Positions 8,261-17,035 of a stretch of 47,608 nucleotides of DNA are shown in pieces. The number at the start of each line of letters is the position of its first letter. Within the stretch, counting starts at the first letter, position 1. Below the pieces are notes generated by a model that worked only from the letters and a program-made list of their open reading frames with translations, was not told the origin of the DNA and searched no databases. This stretch comes from Pseudomonas syringae (GTDB lineage Bacteria > Pseudomonadota > Gammaproteobacteria > Pseudomonadales > Pseudomonadaceae), in the NCBI RefSeq assembly GCF_021606685.1, contig NZ_WKCB01000044.1, positions 1 to 47,608 on the forward strand. The letters are read 5' to 3'. A program made the position numbers and the translations under genes.

Positions 8261-8414
8261 CCTGATTCCTCCTGCAGGCATGGAAAAGTAGCCCGTCAAA
8301 AGGTGTGACCTGTCGCGCCATTGGCCGTTCAGCCCATCGGACGGGCGTCATTTCTCTGAACTTTCCAGACGTTCGCCCCCTCAACCGCACATCATCGCCA
8401 AGGAGGTCCGAACC

Positions 8415-8690
8415 ATGAAAACCCTGATGAACCTGGCCATCGCTGCCGCGCTGCTCACAGCCCTGCCCGCCTGGGCCTGCACCCCCGAAGAAGCCACGGC
8501 CAAGCGCGAAGCACTGGCCAAGGAAGTGACTCAGCTCACCGAGCAAAACCCGGCCAAGGCCAAGGAAATCAATGCCGAGCTTCAGAAGATGGACCTGGAC
8601 ACCGAGAGCGCGGAGTTTCCCGACAAGTGCCAACTGATCGACGCGCGCATGAAGGAATTGAAAGAAGCCGCAGCCAACGCCAAAAATTGA
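8415..8690 (+). CDS. Small exported two-cysteine protein
   Basis: A 91-residue protein with a signal peptide (MKTLMNLAIAAALLTALPAWA, cleavage before Cys22). The mature part is helical and very rich in Lys, Glu and Ala (EEATAKREALAKEVTQLTEQ), with two cysteines (22 and 73) that could form a disulfide. The residue before the signal cleavage site does not fit a lipobox (Trp at -2), so it is more likely periplasmic than a lipoprotein. AAGGAGG precedes the ATG by 7 bases. No function recognised. Confidence 0.75.
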   Translation: MKTLMNLAIAAALLTALPAWACTPEEATAKREALAKEVTQLTEQNPAKAKEINAELQKMDLDTESAEFPDKCQLIDARMKELKEAAANAKN

Positions 8691-8698
8691 AGGCATAA

Positions 8699-8724
8699 AA
8701 AAACCGGACAGCGTCCGGTTTTTT
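8699..8724. terminator. Bidirectional intrinsic terminator
   Basis: ACCGGAC-AGC-GTCCGGT (8703-8719) flanked by A-run on the left and T-run on the right, so it can end transcription from both the exported-protein gene (stop at 8690) and the opposing helicase gene (stop at 8740). Confidence 0.9.
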
Positions 8725-8739
8725 CACATCACCCAAGCC

Positions 8740-10086
8740 TTACTCGGCTGCAGGTTCCTGCGGCTTGCGGCGCTTGAGCGGCGCCATGCCGTCCTTGCTG
8801 ACCAGCGACAGGTTGTCGGTCTTGGGGCGGTTGGCAATCTTGCGCTTGGTCGGCGACTTGGCGCCGGTTTTCTTCTTGTCGCCCTTGGCGTCGGTCTTTT
8901 TCTTCTTAACGCCAACGGCTTTGCCCGACGCCTTGACCTTTTTAGGCCCGGTGTAAGTGCCTTTGACTTCCTTGATGGTGCGGCGCTCGAACGACTGCTT
9001 GAGGTAGCGTTCAATGCTCGACATCAGGTTCCAGTCGCCGTGGCAGATCAGCGAAATCGCCAGACCGTCGTTACCGGCACGCCCGGTACGACCGATACGG
9101 TGTACGTACTCGTCGCCGCTACGTGGCATGTCGAAGTTGATCACCAGGTCCAGGCCATCCACGTCCAGGCCGCGCGCCGCGACATCGGTGGCAACCAGGA
9201 TCTTCACGCCGCCCGCCTTGAGGCGGTCGATGGCCAGCTTGCGGTCCTTCTGGTCTTTTTCGCCGTGCAGCACGAACGCCTTGTATTCCTGAGCCACCAG
9301 GCGGCCGTAGATGCGGTCAGCCGCAGCACGGGTGTTGGTGAACACAATGGCTTTCTGATAAGTCTCGTTGGCCAGCAGCCAGTTGAGAATCTGCTCTTTG
9401 TGCACATTGTGGTCAGCGGTCACGATCTGCTGGCGGGTGGTCGCGTTGAGGTCGCTGACGTTGTTGACCTGCAGGTGCTCAGGGTTGTTCAGCACCTTGG
9501 CGACCATCTCACGCAGGGTCGAACCGCCGGTGGTCGCGGAGAACAGCATGGTCTGCTGGCGGTTGACGCACTCGGCCACCAGACGCTGCACGTCGTCGGC
9601 AAAGCCCATGTCGAGCATGCGGTCAGCTTCGTCCAGCACCAGCACTTCGACTTCCTTGAGGTCGAGGTTGCCGGCGTTGAGCTGCTCGATCATGCGGCCC
9701 GGGGTGCCGATCAGGATGTCCGGGACCTTGCGCAGCATGGCCGCCTGGACTTTGAAGTCTTCGCCGCCGGTGATGATGCCGGACTTGATGAAGGTGAACT
9801 GCGAAAAGCGCTCCACTTCCTTCAAGGTCTGCTGGGCCAGCTCGCGGGTCGGCAGCAGGATCAGGGTCTTGATGCTGACGCGGACCTTGGCCGGGCCGAT
9901 CAGGCGATTCAGAACCGGCAGGACGAAAGCGGCGGTCTTGCCACTCCCGGTTTGAGCCGTCACCCGCAGGTCACGCCCTTCGAGCGCGAGCGGGATGGCC
10001 GCTGCTTGCACAGGCGTAGGCTCGACAAATTTAAGCTCGGCCACGGCTTTGAGCAGGCGTTCGTGCAGGGCGAATTGGGAAAACAC
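8740..10086 (-). CDS. DEAD-box ATP-dependent RNA helicase (SrmB/RhlE-like)
   Basis: A 448-residue RNA helicase. It has Walker A AQTGSGKT (44-51), PTREL (79-83), the DEAD box (152-155), SAT (183-185) and HRIGRTGR (329-336). A Lys-rich tail follows (about 365-448; KKVKASGKAVGVKKKK), typical of Pseudomonas helicases that act on ribosome assembly or mRNA decay. The GTG at 10086 is taken as start because GAGGT lies 8 bases before it and the protein then begins FSQFALHERLL as in homologues; a TTG eight codons upstream has no binding site. Closest in my memory to P. aeruginosa PA2840. Divergent from the mechanosensitive channel gene. Confidence 0.92.
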   Translation of the reverse strand: MFSQFALHERLLKAVAELKFVEPTPVQAAAIPLALEGRDLRVTAQTGSGKTAAFVLPVLNRLIGPAKVRVSIKTLILLPTRELAQQTLKEVERFSQFTFIKSGIITGGEDFKVQAAMLRKVPDILIGTPGRMIEQLNAGNLDLKEVEVLVLDEADRMLDMGFADDVQRLVAECVNRQQTMLFSATTGGSTLREMVAKVLNNPEHLQVNNVSDLNATTRQQIVTADHNVHKEQILNWLLANETYQKAIVFTNTRAAADRIYGRLVAQEYKAFVLHGEKDQKDRKLAIDRLKAGGVKILVATDVAARGLDVDGLDLVINFDMPRSGDEYVHRIGRTGRAGNDGLAISLICHGDWNLMSSIERYLKQSFERRTIKEVKGTYTGPKKVKASGKAVGVKKKKTDAKGDKKKTGAKSPTKRKIANRPKTDNLSLVSKDGMAPLKRRKPQEPAAE

Positions 10087-10279
10087 GGGTGCTACCTCGA
10101 AGAAATACAAAAAATCAGCTGCATAGGGTACCGGTTTCGGGCGTCCAAACCGAGTGTCTTTACGCGAACGGTGCTAATCAGCTGCTTTTTTGTCAAAGCA
10201 TTTGTCCAAAACGTCAACTTTATTGCACTTAAATGCTCTAATCGCCCCGTCTTGTCTCACAGAAGAATCGGTTACACCC

Positions 10280-11578
10280 ATGGATATCAAACAGCTCTGG
10301 CTCAATGCCCAGGACCTCTGGGGCGCACTTGATGAACACCCGCTGCTGCATGCCAGCCTCGGCTTGCTGGTGTTGCTGGTGGTGGCTCTGCTGCTCGGGC
10401 GGGTCGCGCGCTACCTCATTCTCCACGCCGTCAAACTGCTCGGCCGGCAACCCGCCCTGCACTGGCTCAACGACCTGCGGCACCACAAAGTCTTCCATCG
10501 CCTGGCGCAGATGACGCCGTCCCTGGTGATTCAGTTCGGCCTGTACCTGGTGCCGGATCTGAGCAAGACCGCGATCCTGTTCATCGGCAATGTGGCCCTG
10601 GCGCTCACCATCCTGTTCATGACGCTGGCAGTGAGCGCCCTGCTCAATGCGCTGCTGGCGATCTACGCGCGCACCGAACACGCCCGCACCCGCTCGATCA
10701 AGGGCTATGTGCAACTGGCAAAAATGGTGCTGTTCGTGTTTGCGGCGATCATCATTGTCGCCACGCTGATCGACCGATCGCCGCTGTTGCTGCTGTCGGG
10801 TCTGGGTGCGATGTCGGCGGTGATTCTGTTGGTGTACAAGGACACCTTGCTGTCGTTCGTAGCCAGCGTGCAGTTGACCAGCAACGACATGCTGAGGGTC
10901 GGCGACTGGATCGAAATGCCCCAGGTCGGCGCCGACGGTGACGTGGTGGACATCACCCTGCACACGGTCAAGGTGCAGAATTTCGACAAGACCATCGTCT
11001 CCATCCCCACCTGGCGCCTGATGTCCGAGTCATTCAAGAACTGGCGCGGCATGCAGGCGTCCGGTGGGCGTCGTATCAAGCGCAGCCTGTTTATCGATGC
11101 CAGCGGTGTGCGCTTCCTGCATGACGATGAAGAACTGCGCATGACCCAGGTGCATTTGCTCACCGACTACATCAGCCGCAAGCAGGCTGAACTCAAGGCC
11201 TGGAACGAAGCCCAGGGCAACAGCGCGCAGCTGTCGGCCAACCGCCGTCGCATGACCAACCTCGGCACCTTCCGTGCCTATGCCCTGGCCTACCTCAAGA
11301 GCCACCCGGACATCCAGCCGAACATGACCTGCATGGTGCGCCAGATGCAAACCACCGCCCAAGGCGTGCCGCTGGAGATCTACTGCTTCACCCGCACCAC
11401 GGCGTGGGCCGACTACGAACGCATCCAGGGCGATATTTTCGATTACCTGCTGGCGGTGTTGCCCGAGTTCGGCCTGAGCCTGTATCAGCAGCCGAGCGGC
11501 AACGACCTGCGCGCCGGGGTATTGCCTGCGGTATTGGGCGCCAGCCACCTGCCTGCATTGGAAAAAGCCGCGATCTAG
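10280..11578 (+). CDS. YbdG-like mechanosensitive ion channel
   Basis: A 432-residue inner membrane protein of the MscS superfamily, YbdG subgroup. It has about five N-terminal hydrophobic segments, then the pore helix and beta domain (LLLLSGLGAMSAVILLVYKDTLLSFVASV, then DMLRVGDWIEMP, GDVVDITLHTVKVQNFDKTIVSIPT), and a C-terminal cytoplasmic domain with the GMQASGGRRIKRSL insert of this branch. Length fits E. coli YbdG (about 415). It should release solutes on mild hypo-osmotic stress. The ATG at 10280 (MDIKQLWLN) is chosen over open frame further upstream because the helicase promoter region lies there. Confidence 0.88.
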   Translation: MDIKQLWLNAQDLWGALDEHPLLHASLGLLVLLVVALLLGRVARYLILHAVKLLGRQPALHWLNDLRHHKVFHRLAQMTPSLVIQFGLYLVPDLSKTAILFIGNVALALTILFMTLAVSALLNALLAIYARTEHARTRSIKGYVQLAKMVLFVFAAIIIVATLIDRSPLLLLSGLGAMSAVILLVYKDTLLSFVASVQLTSNDMLRVGDWIEMPQVGADGDVVDITLHTVKVQNFDKTIVSIPTWRLMSESFKNWRGMQASGGRRIKRSLFIDASGVRFLHDDEELRMTQVHLLTDYISRKQAELKAWNEAQGNSAQLSANRRRMTNLGTFRAYALAYLKSHPDIQPNMTCMVRQMQTTAQGVPLEIYCFTRTTAWADYERIQGDIFDYLLAVLPEFGLSLYQQPSGNDLRAGVLPAVLGASHLPALEKAAI

Positions 11579-11661
11579 ACCGATTCAGCACAGCCATGCA
11601 ATCGCTGTGCTGAACATTTGGCGACCCTTGGCCTCATTGGAAATCCTTTGAGGCAACGCCG

Positions 11662-12948
11662 ATGCGCGCTCCAACCTTGTATTCACTGCTGCTGGCCGGC
11701 ACCTGCAACAGCGTGCTGGCGTCAGGTTTTATCGACGATTCAAGCCTGGACGTGCTCAGCCGCAACTTCTACCTCGACAACAAGGAACGCTCCCCCGCAA
11801 GCAAGCCGCACAAAGAGGAATGGGCGCAGGGCTTTATCGCCTCGTTCGCCTCTGGTTTCACCCCTGGCACACTTGGCGTCGGGGTCGACGCTCACGCCTT
11901 TGTCGGGCTGAAACTCGACGGCGGCAAAGGCCATTCGGGCACCGGCCTGTTGCCGGTGGACAGCGCCGGGCGCAGTGAACGCGACTACTCCAGCGCCGGC
12001 GGCGCACTCAAGCTGCGTGTGTCGAACACCACCCTATCGGCAGGCGAAATGACCGTCGAAACCCCGGTGTTCGACACGTCGGACAAACGCCTGCAACCGG
12101 AATACGCCACCGGCCTGTTGCTCGACAGCCACGAAATCGATGCCCTGCACTGGCAGGCCGGGCACTTCACCGCCTTCAAGAACCAGAATGCGTCCAGCGC
12201 GCATGGCGATTTCAGCGGCTACGGGGCGAGCACCCGCAGCGGCGCCATCGACTTTATCGGCGGGCAACTCTTTGAAGGTCGGCCGGTGGGCGGCGCGCTC
12301 TATGCCGCGCAATTGAGCGATACCTGGCGCCAGTACTACGCCAACCTGCATGGGTCGTCAGCAAACTGGCTGCTGGATGGCAATCTCTATCGCAGTGAAG
12401 ACCAGGGCCGCGCGGTGGCCGGCGCCATTGCCACCACCGCCTACAGCCTGGCGAGCAAGTACAGCTTCGCCGCGCAGTCGTTGACCCTGGCCTATCAGAA
12501 GATCAACGGCAACACGCCCTTCGACTTTGTCGGCGGCGACTCCATCTACCTCGCCAACTCTATCAAGTACGCCGATTTCAACGGCCCCGGCGAAAGCTCC
12601 TGGCAACTTCGCTATGACCTCAACCTGGCAAGCCTGGGCATTCCGGGCTTGAAGTTCATGACCCGCTACGTGACTGGGCGCGGTATCGACGGCACACACG
12701 CGCCACAAGGCGGCGCCTACAACCCGTTCGATGCGGACAGCGGCGCCTATCAACCCCAGCAAGGTCGCGGTGGTCGCCATTGGGAGCGCGATATCGACCT
12801 GCATTACGTGGTGCAGTCCGGCCCGGCCAAGGACCTGTCGGTGCAGCTTTCCCATGTCAGCCACCGCGCCAACAGTGCCCAGGCCGGGGACGATATCGAC
12901 CGCGTGTACGTAGTGGTCGAATACCCGTTGAAGTTCGGCCTGCGTTAA
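11662..12948 (+). CDS. OprD-family outer membrane porin
   Basis: A 428-residue OprD/OccD-OccK-type porin with signal peptide (about residues 1-20, ..NSVLAS). The family start SGFIDDSSLDVLSRNFYLDN is followed by regular beta strands (GLLLDSHEIDALHWQAGHFT, YQKINGNTPFDFVGGDSIYLANS, WQLRYDLNLASLGIPGLKFMTRYVTGRGID). GAGG lies 10 bases before the ATG. Such channels take up basic amino acids or carboxylates; specificity cannot be read here. The last strand reads VYVVVEYPLKF followed by GLR, three residues beyond the usual aromatic end. This coincides with the start of a neighbouring LysR remnant, so the 3' end may have been altered. Confidence 0.9.
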   Translation: MRAPTLYSLLLAGTCNSVLASGFIDDSSLDVLSRNFYLDNKERSPASKPHKEEWAQGFIASFASGFTPGTLGVGVDAHAFVGLKLDGGKGHSGTGLLPVDSAGRSERDYSSAGGALKLRVSNTTLSAGEMTVETPVFDTSDKRLQPEYATGLLLDSHEIDALHWQAGHFTAFKNQNASSAHGDFSGYGASTRSGAIDFIGGQLFEGRPVGGALYAAQLSDTWRQYYANLHGSSANWLLDGNLYRSEDQGRAVAGAIATTAYSLASKYSFAAQSLTLAYQKINGNTPFDFVGGDSIYLANSIKYADFNGPGESSWQLRYDLNLASLGIPGLKFMTRYVTGRGIDGTHAPQGGAYNPFDADSGAYQPQQGRGGRHWERDIDLHYVVQSGPAKDLSVQLSHVSHRANSAQAGDDIDRVYVVVEYPLKFGLR

Positions 12949-12949
12949 C

Positions 12950-13134
12950 CCTGCAGGAGGTGGCGCGGAGTGCTTCGAAGCGGCGCGGGAAGTGATTGCG
13001 GCGCTGGACGAAGCCGCGCAGCGCGCACGGGACGGGATTGGCGAGTTGCGCGGCGGGAGCCGCAGAAAACCCGCGCGTTCATTGAGTTTTTGGTGGCGCA
13101 ACTGGCGCCATCGAGCGCACACCCAAGCGGCTGA
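12950..13134 (+). pseudogene. LysR regulator remnant with large internal deletion
   Basis: Two pieces of a LysR gene are joined out of frame. The first (12950 to about 13055) translates as PAGGGAECFEAAREVIAALD followed by EAAQRARDGIGELRG, the conserved linker helix that follows the LysR helix-turn-helix. The second (13057-13134) reads, in another frame, EPQKTRAFIEFLVAQLAPSS and on to a stop, the standard LysR C-terminus. About 200 intervening codons and the whole helix-turn-helix are missing. The 3' part lies antisense to the last 19 codons of the EamA gene. It probably was the regulator of the adjacent porin or transporter. Confidence 0.8.
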
Positions 13135-13960
13135 TCCACACCGCCCCCACGATCACCAACCCACCCAAGGCCAGGCGGCCCAGCGGCTCATGCTGGTTCC
13201 AGATCAGCAGGTTGAGCAACAGCCCCACCGGCACATGCAGGTTGTTCATCACCGCCAGGGTGCCGCCCTGCACCAGGCAGGCGCCCTTGTTCCACCAGTA
13301 CATGCCGAGCGCAGTGCTGACCAAGCCGAGGAACACCAGCACGCCCCATTGCAGCGGTGCCTCAGGCAGGAAGTCAGCTTTGCCGAACAACAGGAACGCC
13401 GGCAGCACCACAATCAAAGCGCCCAGGTAGAAATACCCGAAGCGCCGGTAGTGCGGCAGATCACTCGGGTACCGCGCGACCAGATGCTTGTACATCACCT
13501 GTCCGGCGGCATAGGTAAAGTTGGCCAGTTGCAGCAGCAAAAAGCCCATCAGGAAGTGCGGGGTGATCTGGTCGAAGCGAATCACCGCCGCGCCCGCCAC
13601 TGCCACGAGTGCGGCGACCAGCGCCCAAGGGTTGAAGCGACGGTTGAGGGCGTCCTCGATCAGGGTCACATGCAGCGGCGTAAGAATCGTGAACAGCAGC
13701 ACTTCCGGCACCGTGAGCACGCGAAAGCTCAGGTACAGGCACACGTAGGTCACCCCGAACTGCAGGGCGCCGATCACCAACATGCCGCGCATGAAGCCTG
13801 GCTCCACCGAGCGCCAGCGAGTCAGTGGGATAAAGACCAGCCCTGCCAGCACCACGCGTATCAAGACGGCGAAGTAGCTGTCGACGTGACCGGCGAGGTA
13901 TTCGCCGATCAAGCTGAAGGAAAATGCCTGAATCAGGGTAACAACCAGTAGATAGCCCAT
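13079..13960 (-). CDS. EamA/DMT-family transporter
   Basis: A 293-residue drug/metabolite transporter with about ten transmembrane helices in two EamA repeats (MGYLLVVTLIQAFSFSLIGE..., and GVLVFLGLVSTALGMYWWNKG in the second). It resembles the carboxylate/amino acid/amine exporter subgroup. The start is the ATG preceded by GAGG at 6 bases; 60 further open codons upstream are not protein-like and cross a terminator. The tail VRSMAPVAPPKTQ is antisense to the LysR remnant and may be a product of that rearrangement. Confidence 0.85.
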   Translation of the reverse strand: MGYLLVVTLIQAFSFSLIGEYLAGHVDSYFAVLIRVVLAGLVFIPLTRWRSVEPGFMRGMLVIGALQFGVTYVCLYLSFRVLTVPEVLLFTILTPLHVTLIEDALNRRFNPWALVAALVAVAGAAVIRFDQITPHFLMGFLLLQLANFTYAAGQVMYKHLVARYPSDLPHYRRFGYFYLGALIVVLPAFLLFGKADFLPEAPLQWGVLVFLGLVSTALGMYWWNKGACLVQGGTLAVMNNLHVPVGLLLNLLIWNQHEPLGRLALGGLVIVGAVWISRLGVRSMAPVAPPKTQ

Positions 13961-14022
13961 GTGCGCCTCGTTTCGAATGGGCGGGACATTAAAGGTTTTC
14001 GCTGTTTGAAGAAACTCGGGGC

Positions 14023-14057
14023 AAAAAAAACCCGACCTCGCTAAAGCGTCAGTCGGG
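14023..14057 (-). terminator. Intrinsic terminator of azoR
   Basis: On the minus strand CCCGAC and GTCGGG pair around an inner CGCT/AGCG stem and are followed by eight T. It lies about 107 bases beyond the azoR stop codon, and the EamA gene begins 60 bases further on. Confidence 0.85.
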
Positions 14058-14163
14058 CAGGAGCACTCAGGAGCAGAAAGTGCAAAGGGAGGTTCGTTAC
14101 GCGTACTTGAAGGGTTTGCGTGGGTGGATATAAACACCATGCGATTATGTGACGATTAAAGCG

Positions 14164-14775
14164 TTACGCCGCTGATGCTACGAGCTGTACCAGCAGGGCC
14201 TTGGCGTGGTTGATGCCTTTTTCCTGGAAGTCGCCGCTCAGATTCACGCCCTCGGCATGAATGAAGGTGACGTCGTGGATCCCGATAAACCCCATTACCT
14301 GGCGCAGGTACGGTTCCTGGTGATCGGAGCTGGCACCGGTGTGGATGCCGCCGCGCGCGGTGAGCACGATGGCGCGCTTGCCGGTCAACAGGCCTTGGGG
14401 CCCGGTGGCGGTGTACTTGAAGGTCACACCGGCCCGCAACACGTGGTCCAGCCAGGCTTTCAGGGTGCTGGGGATAGCGAAGTTGTACATCGGCGCGGCC
14501 AGTACCAGGACGTCGGCGGCCAGCAGTTCGTCGGTCAATTCGTTGGAGCGGTCCAGAGAAGCCTGTTCGCGGTCGTTGCGCTGATCTGCCGGCTTCATCC
14601 AGCCGCCGAGCAGGTCGAGATCCAAGTGCGGAACCGGGTTGCGGGCCACGTCACGCACGGTGATCTGATCCGCCGGGTGGGCGGCCTGCCATTGGCTGAT
14701 GAACTGCTGGGTCAGTTGGCGAGAAATCGAACCCTGCTCGCGGGCGCTGCTTTCGATGATCAGAACATTGGACAT
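14164..14775 (-). CDS. azoR: FMN-dependent NADH-azoreductase
   Basis: A 203-residue flavodoxin-like quinone/azo reductase. It begins MSNVLIIESSAREQGSISRQ (FMN phosphate-binding loop), has the APMYNFAIPSTLKAWLDHVLRAG flavin motif (about 94-116) and TARGGIH near 140. Such enzymes act as cytoplasmic homodimers and reduce quinones and azo compounds with NAD(P)H in two-electron steps. Gene order (azoR, small exported protein, LysR, hydrolase, ppiA) matches the PA3223-PA3227 region of P. aeruginosa, making this the azoR3-type paralogue. GGAG lies 9 bases before the start. Monocistronic, ended by the terminator at 14023-14057. Confidence 0.92.
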   Translation of the reverse strand: MSNVLIIESSAREQGSISRQLTQQFISQWQAAHPADQITVRDVARNPVPHLDLDLLGGWMKPADQRNDREQASLDRSNELTDELLAADVLVLAAPMYNFAIPSTLKAWLDHVLRAGVTFKYTATGPQGLLTGKRAIVLTARGGIHTGASSDHQEPYLRQVMGFIGIHDVTFIHAEGVNLSGDFQEKGINHAKALLVQLVASAA

Positions 14776-14926
14776 GGCTTCGTAGGCTCCATCTGTAATT
14801 GCTGTAAGTCGATGGAGAAAAGATTAACCATGGCCCATTCGATAAAAAAGCGCAAAAAACTGCTACAACCCATCTAGAAATTTGTTTATATGCGGAGTAT
14901 TCCTGTAGACATGCCCCGCTGCTGCG

Positions 14927-15241
14927 TTATTTTGGGGCACATGCCAGCGCAATCCGCATCTTGATAATCGCGCGGTTGAATTTGACCGTGGTGTTGGTGC
15001 TTTTACCTGCCGGTACCGTCACCGTGCGGCGACGCGGGGCTTCCGGGCCATTGGTGAAGGTGACAGAACACACGGCGTCATGGGTGTCGTAGTTATTCAG
15101 CTGGATCGAACTGATGTCGCCGTCCACGTCGGACGCGGTGTAGTCGAGCTTCACGCCGTCGATCTTTTTAGTCACGTCGATGGGGTAGGCAAACGCGCTC
15201 ATCGGCAGCAGCGCCAGCAATACACAACAGAATTTTCTCAT
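14927..15241 (-). CDS. Small exported protein of unknown function (104 aa)
   Basis: A 104-residue protein with a clear signal peptide (MRKFCCVLLALLPMSAFA, cut before YPIDV). The mature part looks like a small beta sandwich (DGVKLDYTASDVDGDISSIQ, DAVCSVTFTNGPEAPRRRTV, NTTVKFNRAIIKMRIALACA), with two cysteines probably disulfide-bonded. GGAG lies 8 bases before this ATG; the longer open frame upstream overlaps the divergent LysR promoter. The position corresponds to PA3224 in P. aeruginosa. Periplasmic; function unknown. Confidence 0.8.
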   Translation of the reverse strand: MRKFCCVLLALLPMSAFAYPIDVTKKIDGVKLDYTASDVDGDISSIQLNNYDTHDAVCSVTFTNGPEAPRRRTVTVPAGKSTNTTVKFNRAIIKMRIALACAPK

Positions 15242-15290
15242 TCGGCAGTCTCCAATAAGGACTGTCAGCTTAGGACAAGAGGAACACATC

Positions 15291-16214
15291 GTGAAAGCGC
15301 CCCGCGTTACCCTCGATCAATGGCGCACGCTGCAAGCCGTGGTCGACCATGGCGGCTTCGCCCAGGCGGCCGAAGCGCTGCACCGCTCGCAGTCTTCGGT
15401 GAGCTACACCGTGGCCCGTATGCAAGACCAACTCGGCGTGCCGCTGCTGCGTATCGACGGGCGCAAGGCGGTCCTCACCGAGGCCGGTGAAGTGCTGTTG
15501 CGCCGCTCCCGCCAACTGGTGAAAAACGCCAGCCAGTTGGAAGACCTCGCCCACCATATGGAGCAGGGCTGGGAAGCCGAAGTACGCCTGGTCGTCGATG
15601 CCGCCTACCCGAATGCGCGACTGGTACGCGCCCTCACGGCCTTTATGCCGCAAAGTCGTGGCTGCCGGGTGCGCTTGCGTGAAGAGGTGCTGTCCGGCGT
15701 CGAGGAGCTGTTGATGGAAGGCGTGGCCGACCTGGCCATCAGCGGTTTCAGCATCCCCGGCTACCTGGGTACGGAAATGAGCGATGTGGAGTTCGTCGCC
15801 GTGGCCCACCCCGAGCACGCCCTGCACCGGATGAACCGCGAACTCAGCTTTCAGGACCTGGAAAGCCAGATGCAGGTGGTGATCCGCGACTCCGGCCGCC
15901 AACAGCCACGGGACGTCGGCTGGCTCGGCGCCGAGCAGCGCTGGACCGTCGGCAGCCTGGCCACCGCCGCCGCCTTTGTCGGCAGCGGCCTGGGCTTTGC
16001 CTGGCTGCCCCGGCACATGATCGAACGCGAACTCGCCGAAGGCGTGCTCAAGCAGCTACCCTTGGAACAGGGCGGCAGCCGCCACCCTACGTTCTACCTG
16101 TACTCGAACAAGGACAAACCCTTGGGGCCAGCGACGCAGATTCTTGTGGAACTGCTGCGCACCTTTGACACGGCCCCTCTGGACGCGCCTTATGCCGCCC
16201 CCCAGCAAGCCTGA
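15291..16214 (+). CDS. LysR-family transcriptional regulator
   Basis: A 307-residue LysR regulator: helix-turn-helix FAQAAEALHRSQSSVSYTVA (about 24-43), linker helix, then a substrate-binding domain in which VVDAAYPNARLVRALTAFMP starts the effector fold. It starts at GTG with AGAGGA 8 bases upstream. Only 49 bases separate it from the divergent exported-protein gene. The hydrolase follows after 14 bases, so LysR, hydrolase and ppiA form one operon. Effector unknown; autoregulation and control of the divergent gene are likely. Confidence 0.9.
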   Translation: MKAPRVTLDQWRTLQAVVDHGGFAQAAEALHRSQSSVSYTVARMQDQLGVPLLRIDGRKAVLTEAGEVLLRRSRQLVKNASQLEDLAHHMEQGWEAEVRLVVDAAYPNARLVRALTAFMPQSRGCRVRLREEVLSGVEELLMEGVADLAISGFSIPGYLGTEMSDVEFVAVAHPEHALHRMNRELSFQDLESQMQVVIRDSGRQQPRDVGWLGAEQRWTVGSLATAAAFVGSGLGFAWLPRHMIERELAEGVLKQLPLEQGGSRHPTFYLYSNKDKPLGPATQILVELLRTFDTAPLDAPYAAPQQA

Positions 16215-16228
16215 AACGGAGTTCATGC

Positions 16229-17032
16229 ATGGCCTGGTTCGACCATGAAGGCTGCAGCCTGCATTACGAAGAATATGGCCACGGCGCGCCGCTGATCCTG
16301 ATCCATGGCCTGGGCTCCAGCAGCCAGGATTGGGAACTGCAAATTCCGCTACTCGCCAGGCATTACCGCCTGATCGTGGTGGACGTACGGGGGCACGGGC
16401 GCTCCGACAAACCGCGAGAGCGCTACAGCATCGAGGGTTTTGCCTTTGATCTGATCGCGCTGATCGAACACCTGGGCCTGCCTCCCGCGCATGTGGTGGG
16501 CCTGTCCATGGGCGGCATGATCGCCTTTCAGTTGGCGGTAAACGAACCGGCGCTGGTCAAGAGCCTGTGCATCGTCAACAGCGCGCCGCAGGTCAAGGTG
16601 CGCAGTGCCGATGATTATTGGCAATGGGCCAAGCGCTGGAGCCTGGCGCGTGTGCTCAGCCTGAACACCATCGGCAAGGCCCTGGGCGATCGGCTGTTCC
16701 CCAAACCGGAACAGGCCGACCTGCGCCGCAAGATGGCCGAACGCTGGGCAAAAAACGACAAACGTGCTTATCTCGCCAGCTTCGACGCGATTGTGGGCTG
16801 GGGTGTGCAGGAACGACTTTCGCGGATTACCTGTCCAACCCTGGTCATCAGCGCCGACCATGACTACACGCCCGTGGCGCAAAAAGAAAACTATGTAAAA
16901 CTGCTGCCCAATGCGCGGCTGGTGGTGATCGAGGATTCCCGCCATGCCACGCCCTTGGATCAACCCCACGTCTTTAATGCCACCCTGCTCGACTTTCTAC
17001 AGACAGTCGAAACCACTACCCAGGATCACTGA
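16229..17032 (+). CDS. Alpha/beta-fold hydrolase
   Basis: A 267-residue alpha/beta hydrolase with oxyanion-hole HGLGSSS (26-32), DVRGHGRSD (52-60), nucleophile elbow GLSMGG (Ser93), acid in SADHD (Asp210 or Asp212) and His239 in DSRHATP. This resembles the 3-oxoadipate enol-lactonase/esterase group, but no aromatic catabolic genes are nearby, so the substrate is open. Second gene of the LysR-hydrolase-ppiA operon, 3 bases before ppiA. Cytoplasmic. Confidence 0.88.
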   Translation: MAWFDHEGCSLHYEEYGHGAPLILIHGLGSSSQDWELQIPLLARHYRLIVVDVRGHGRSDKPRERYSIEGFAFDLIALIEHLGLPPAHVVGLSMGGMIAFQLAVNEPALVKSLCIVNSAPQVKVRSADDYWQWAKRWSLARVLSLNTIGKALGDRLFPKPEQADLRRKMAERWAKNDKRAYLASFDAIVGWGVQERLSRITCPTLVISADHDYTPVAQKENYVKLLPNARLVVIEDSRHATPLDQPHVFNATLLDFLQTVETTTQDH

Positions 17033-17035
17033 CCC

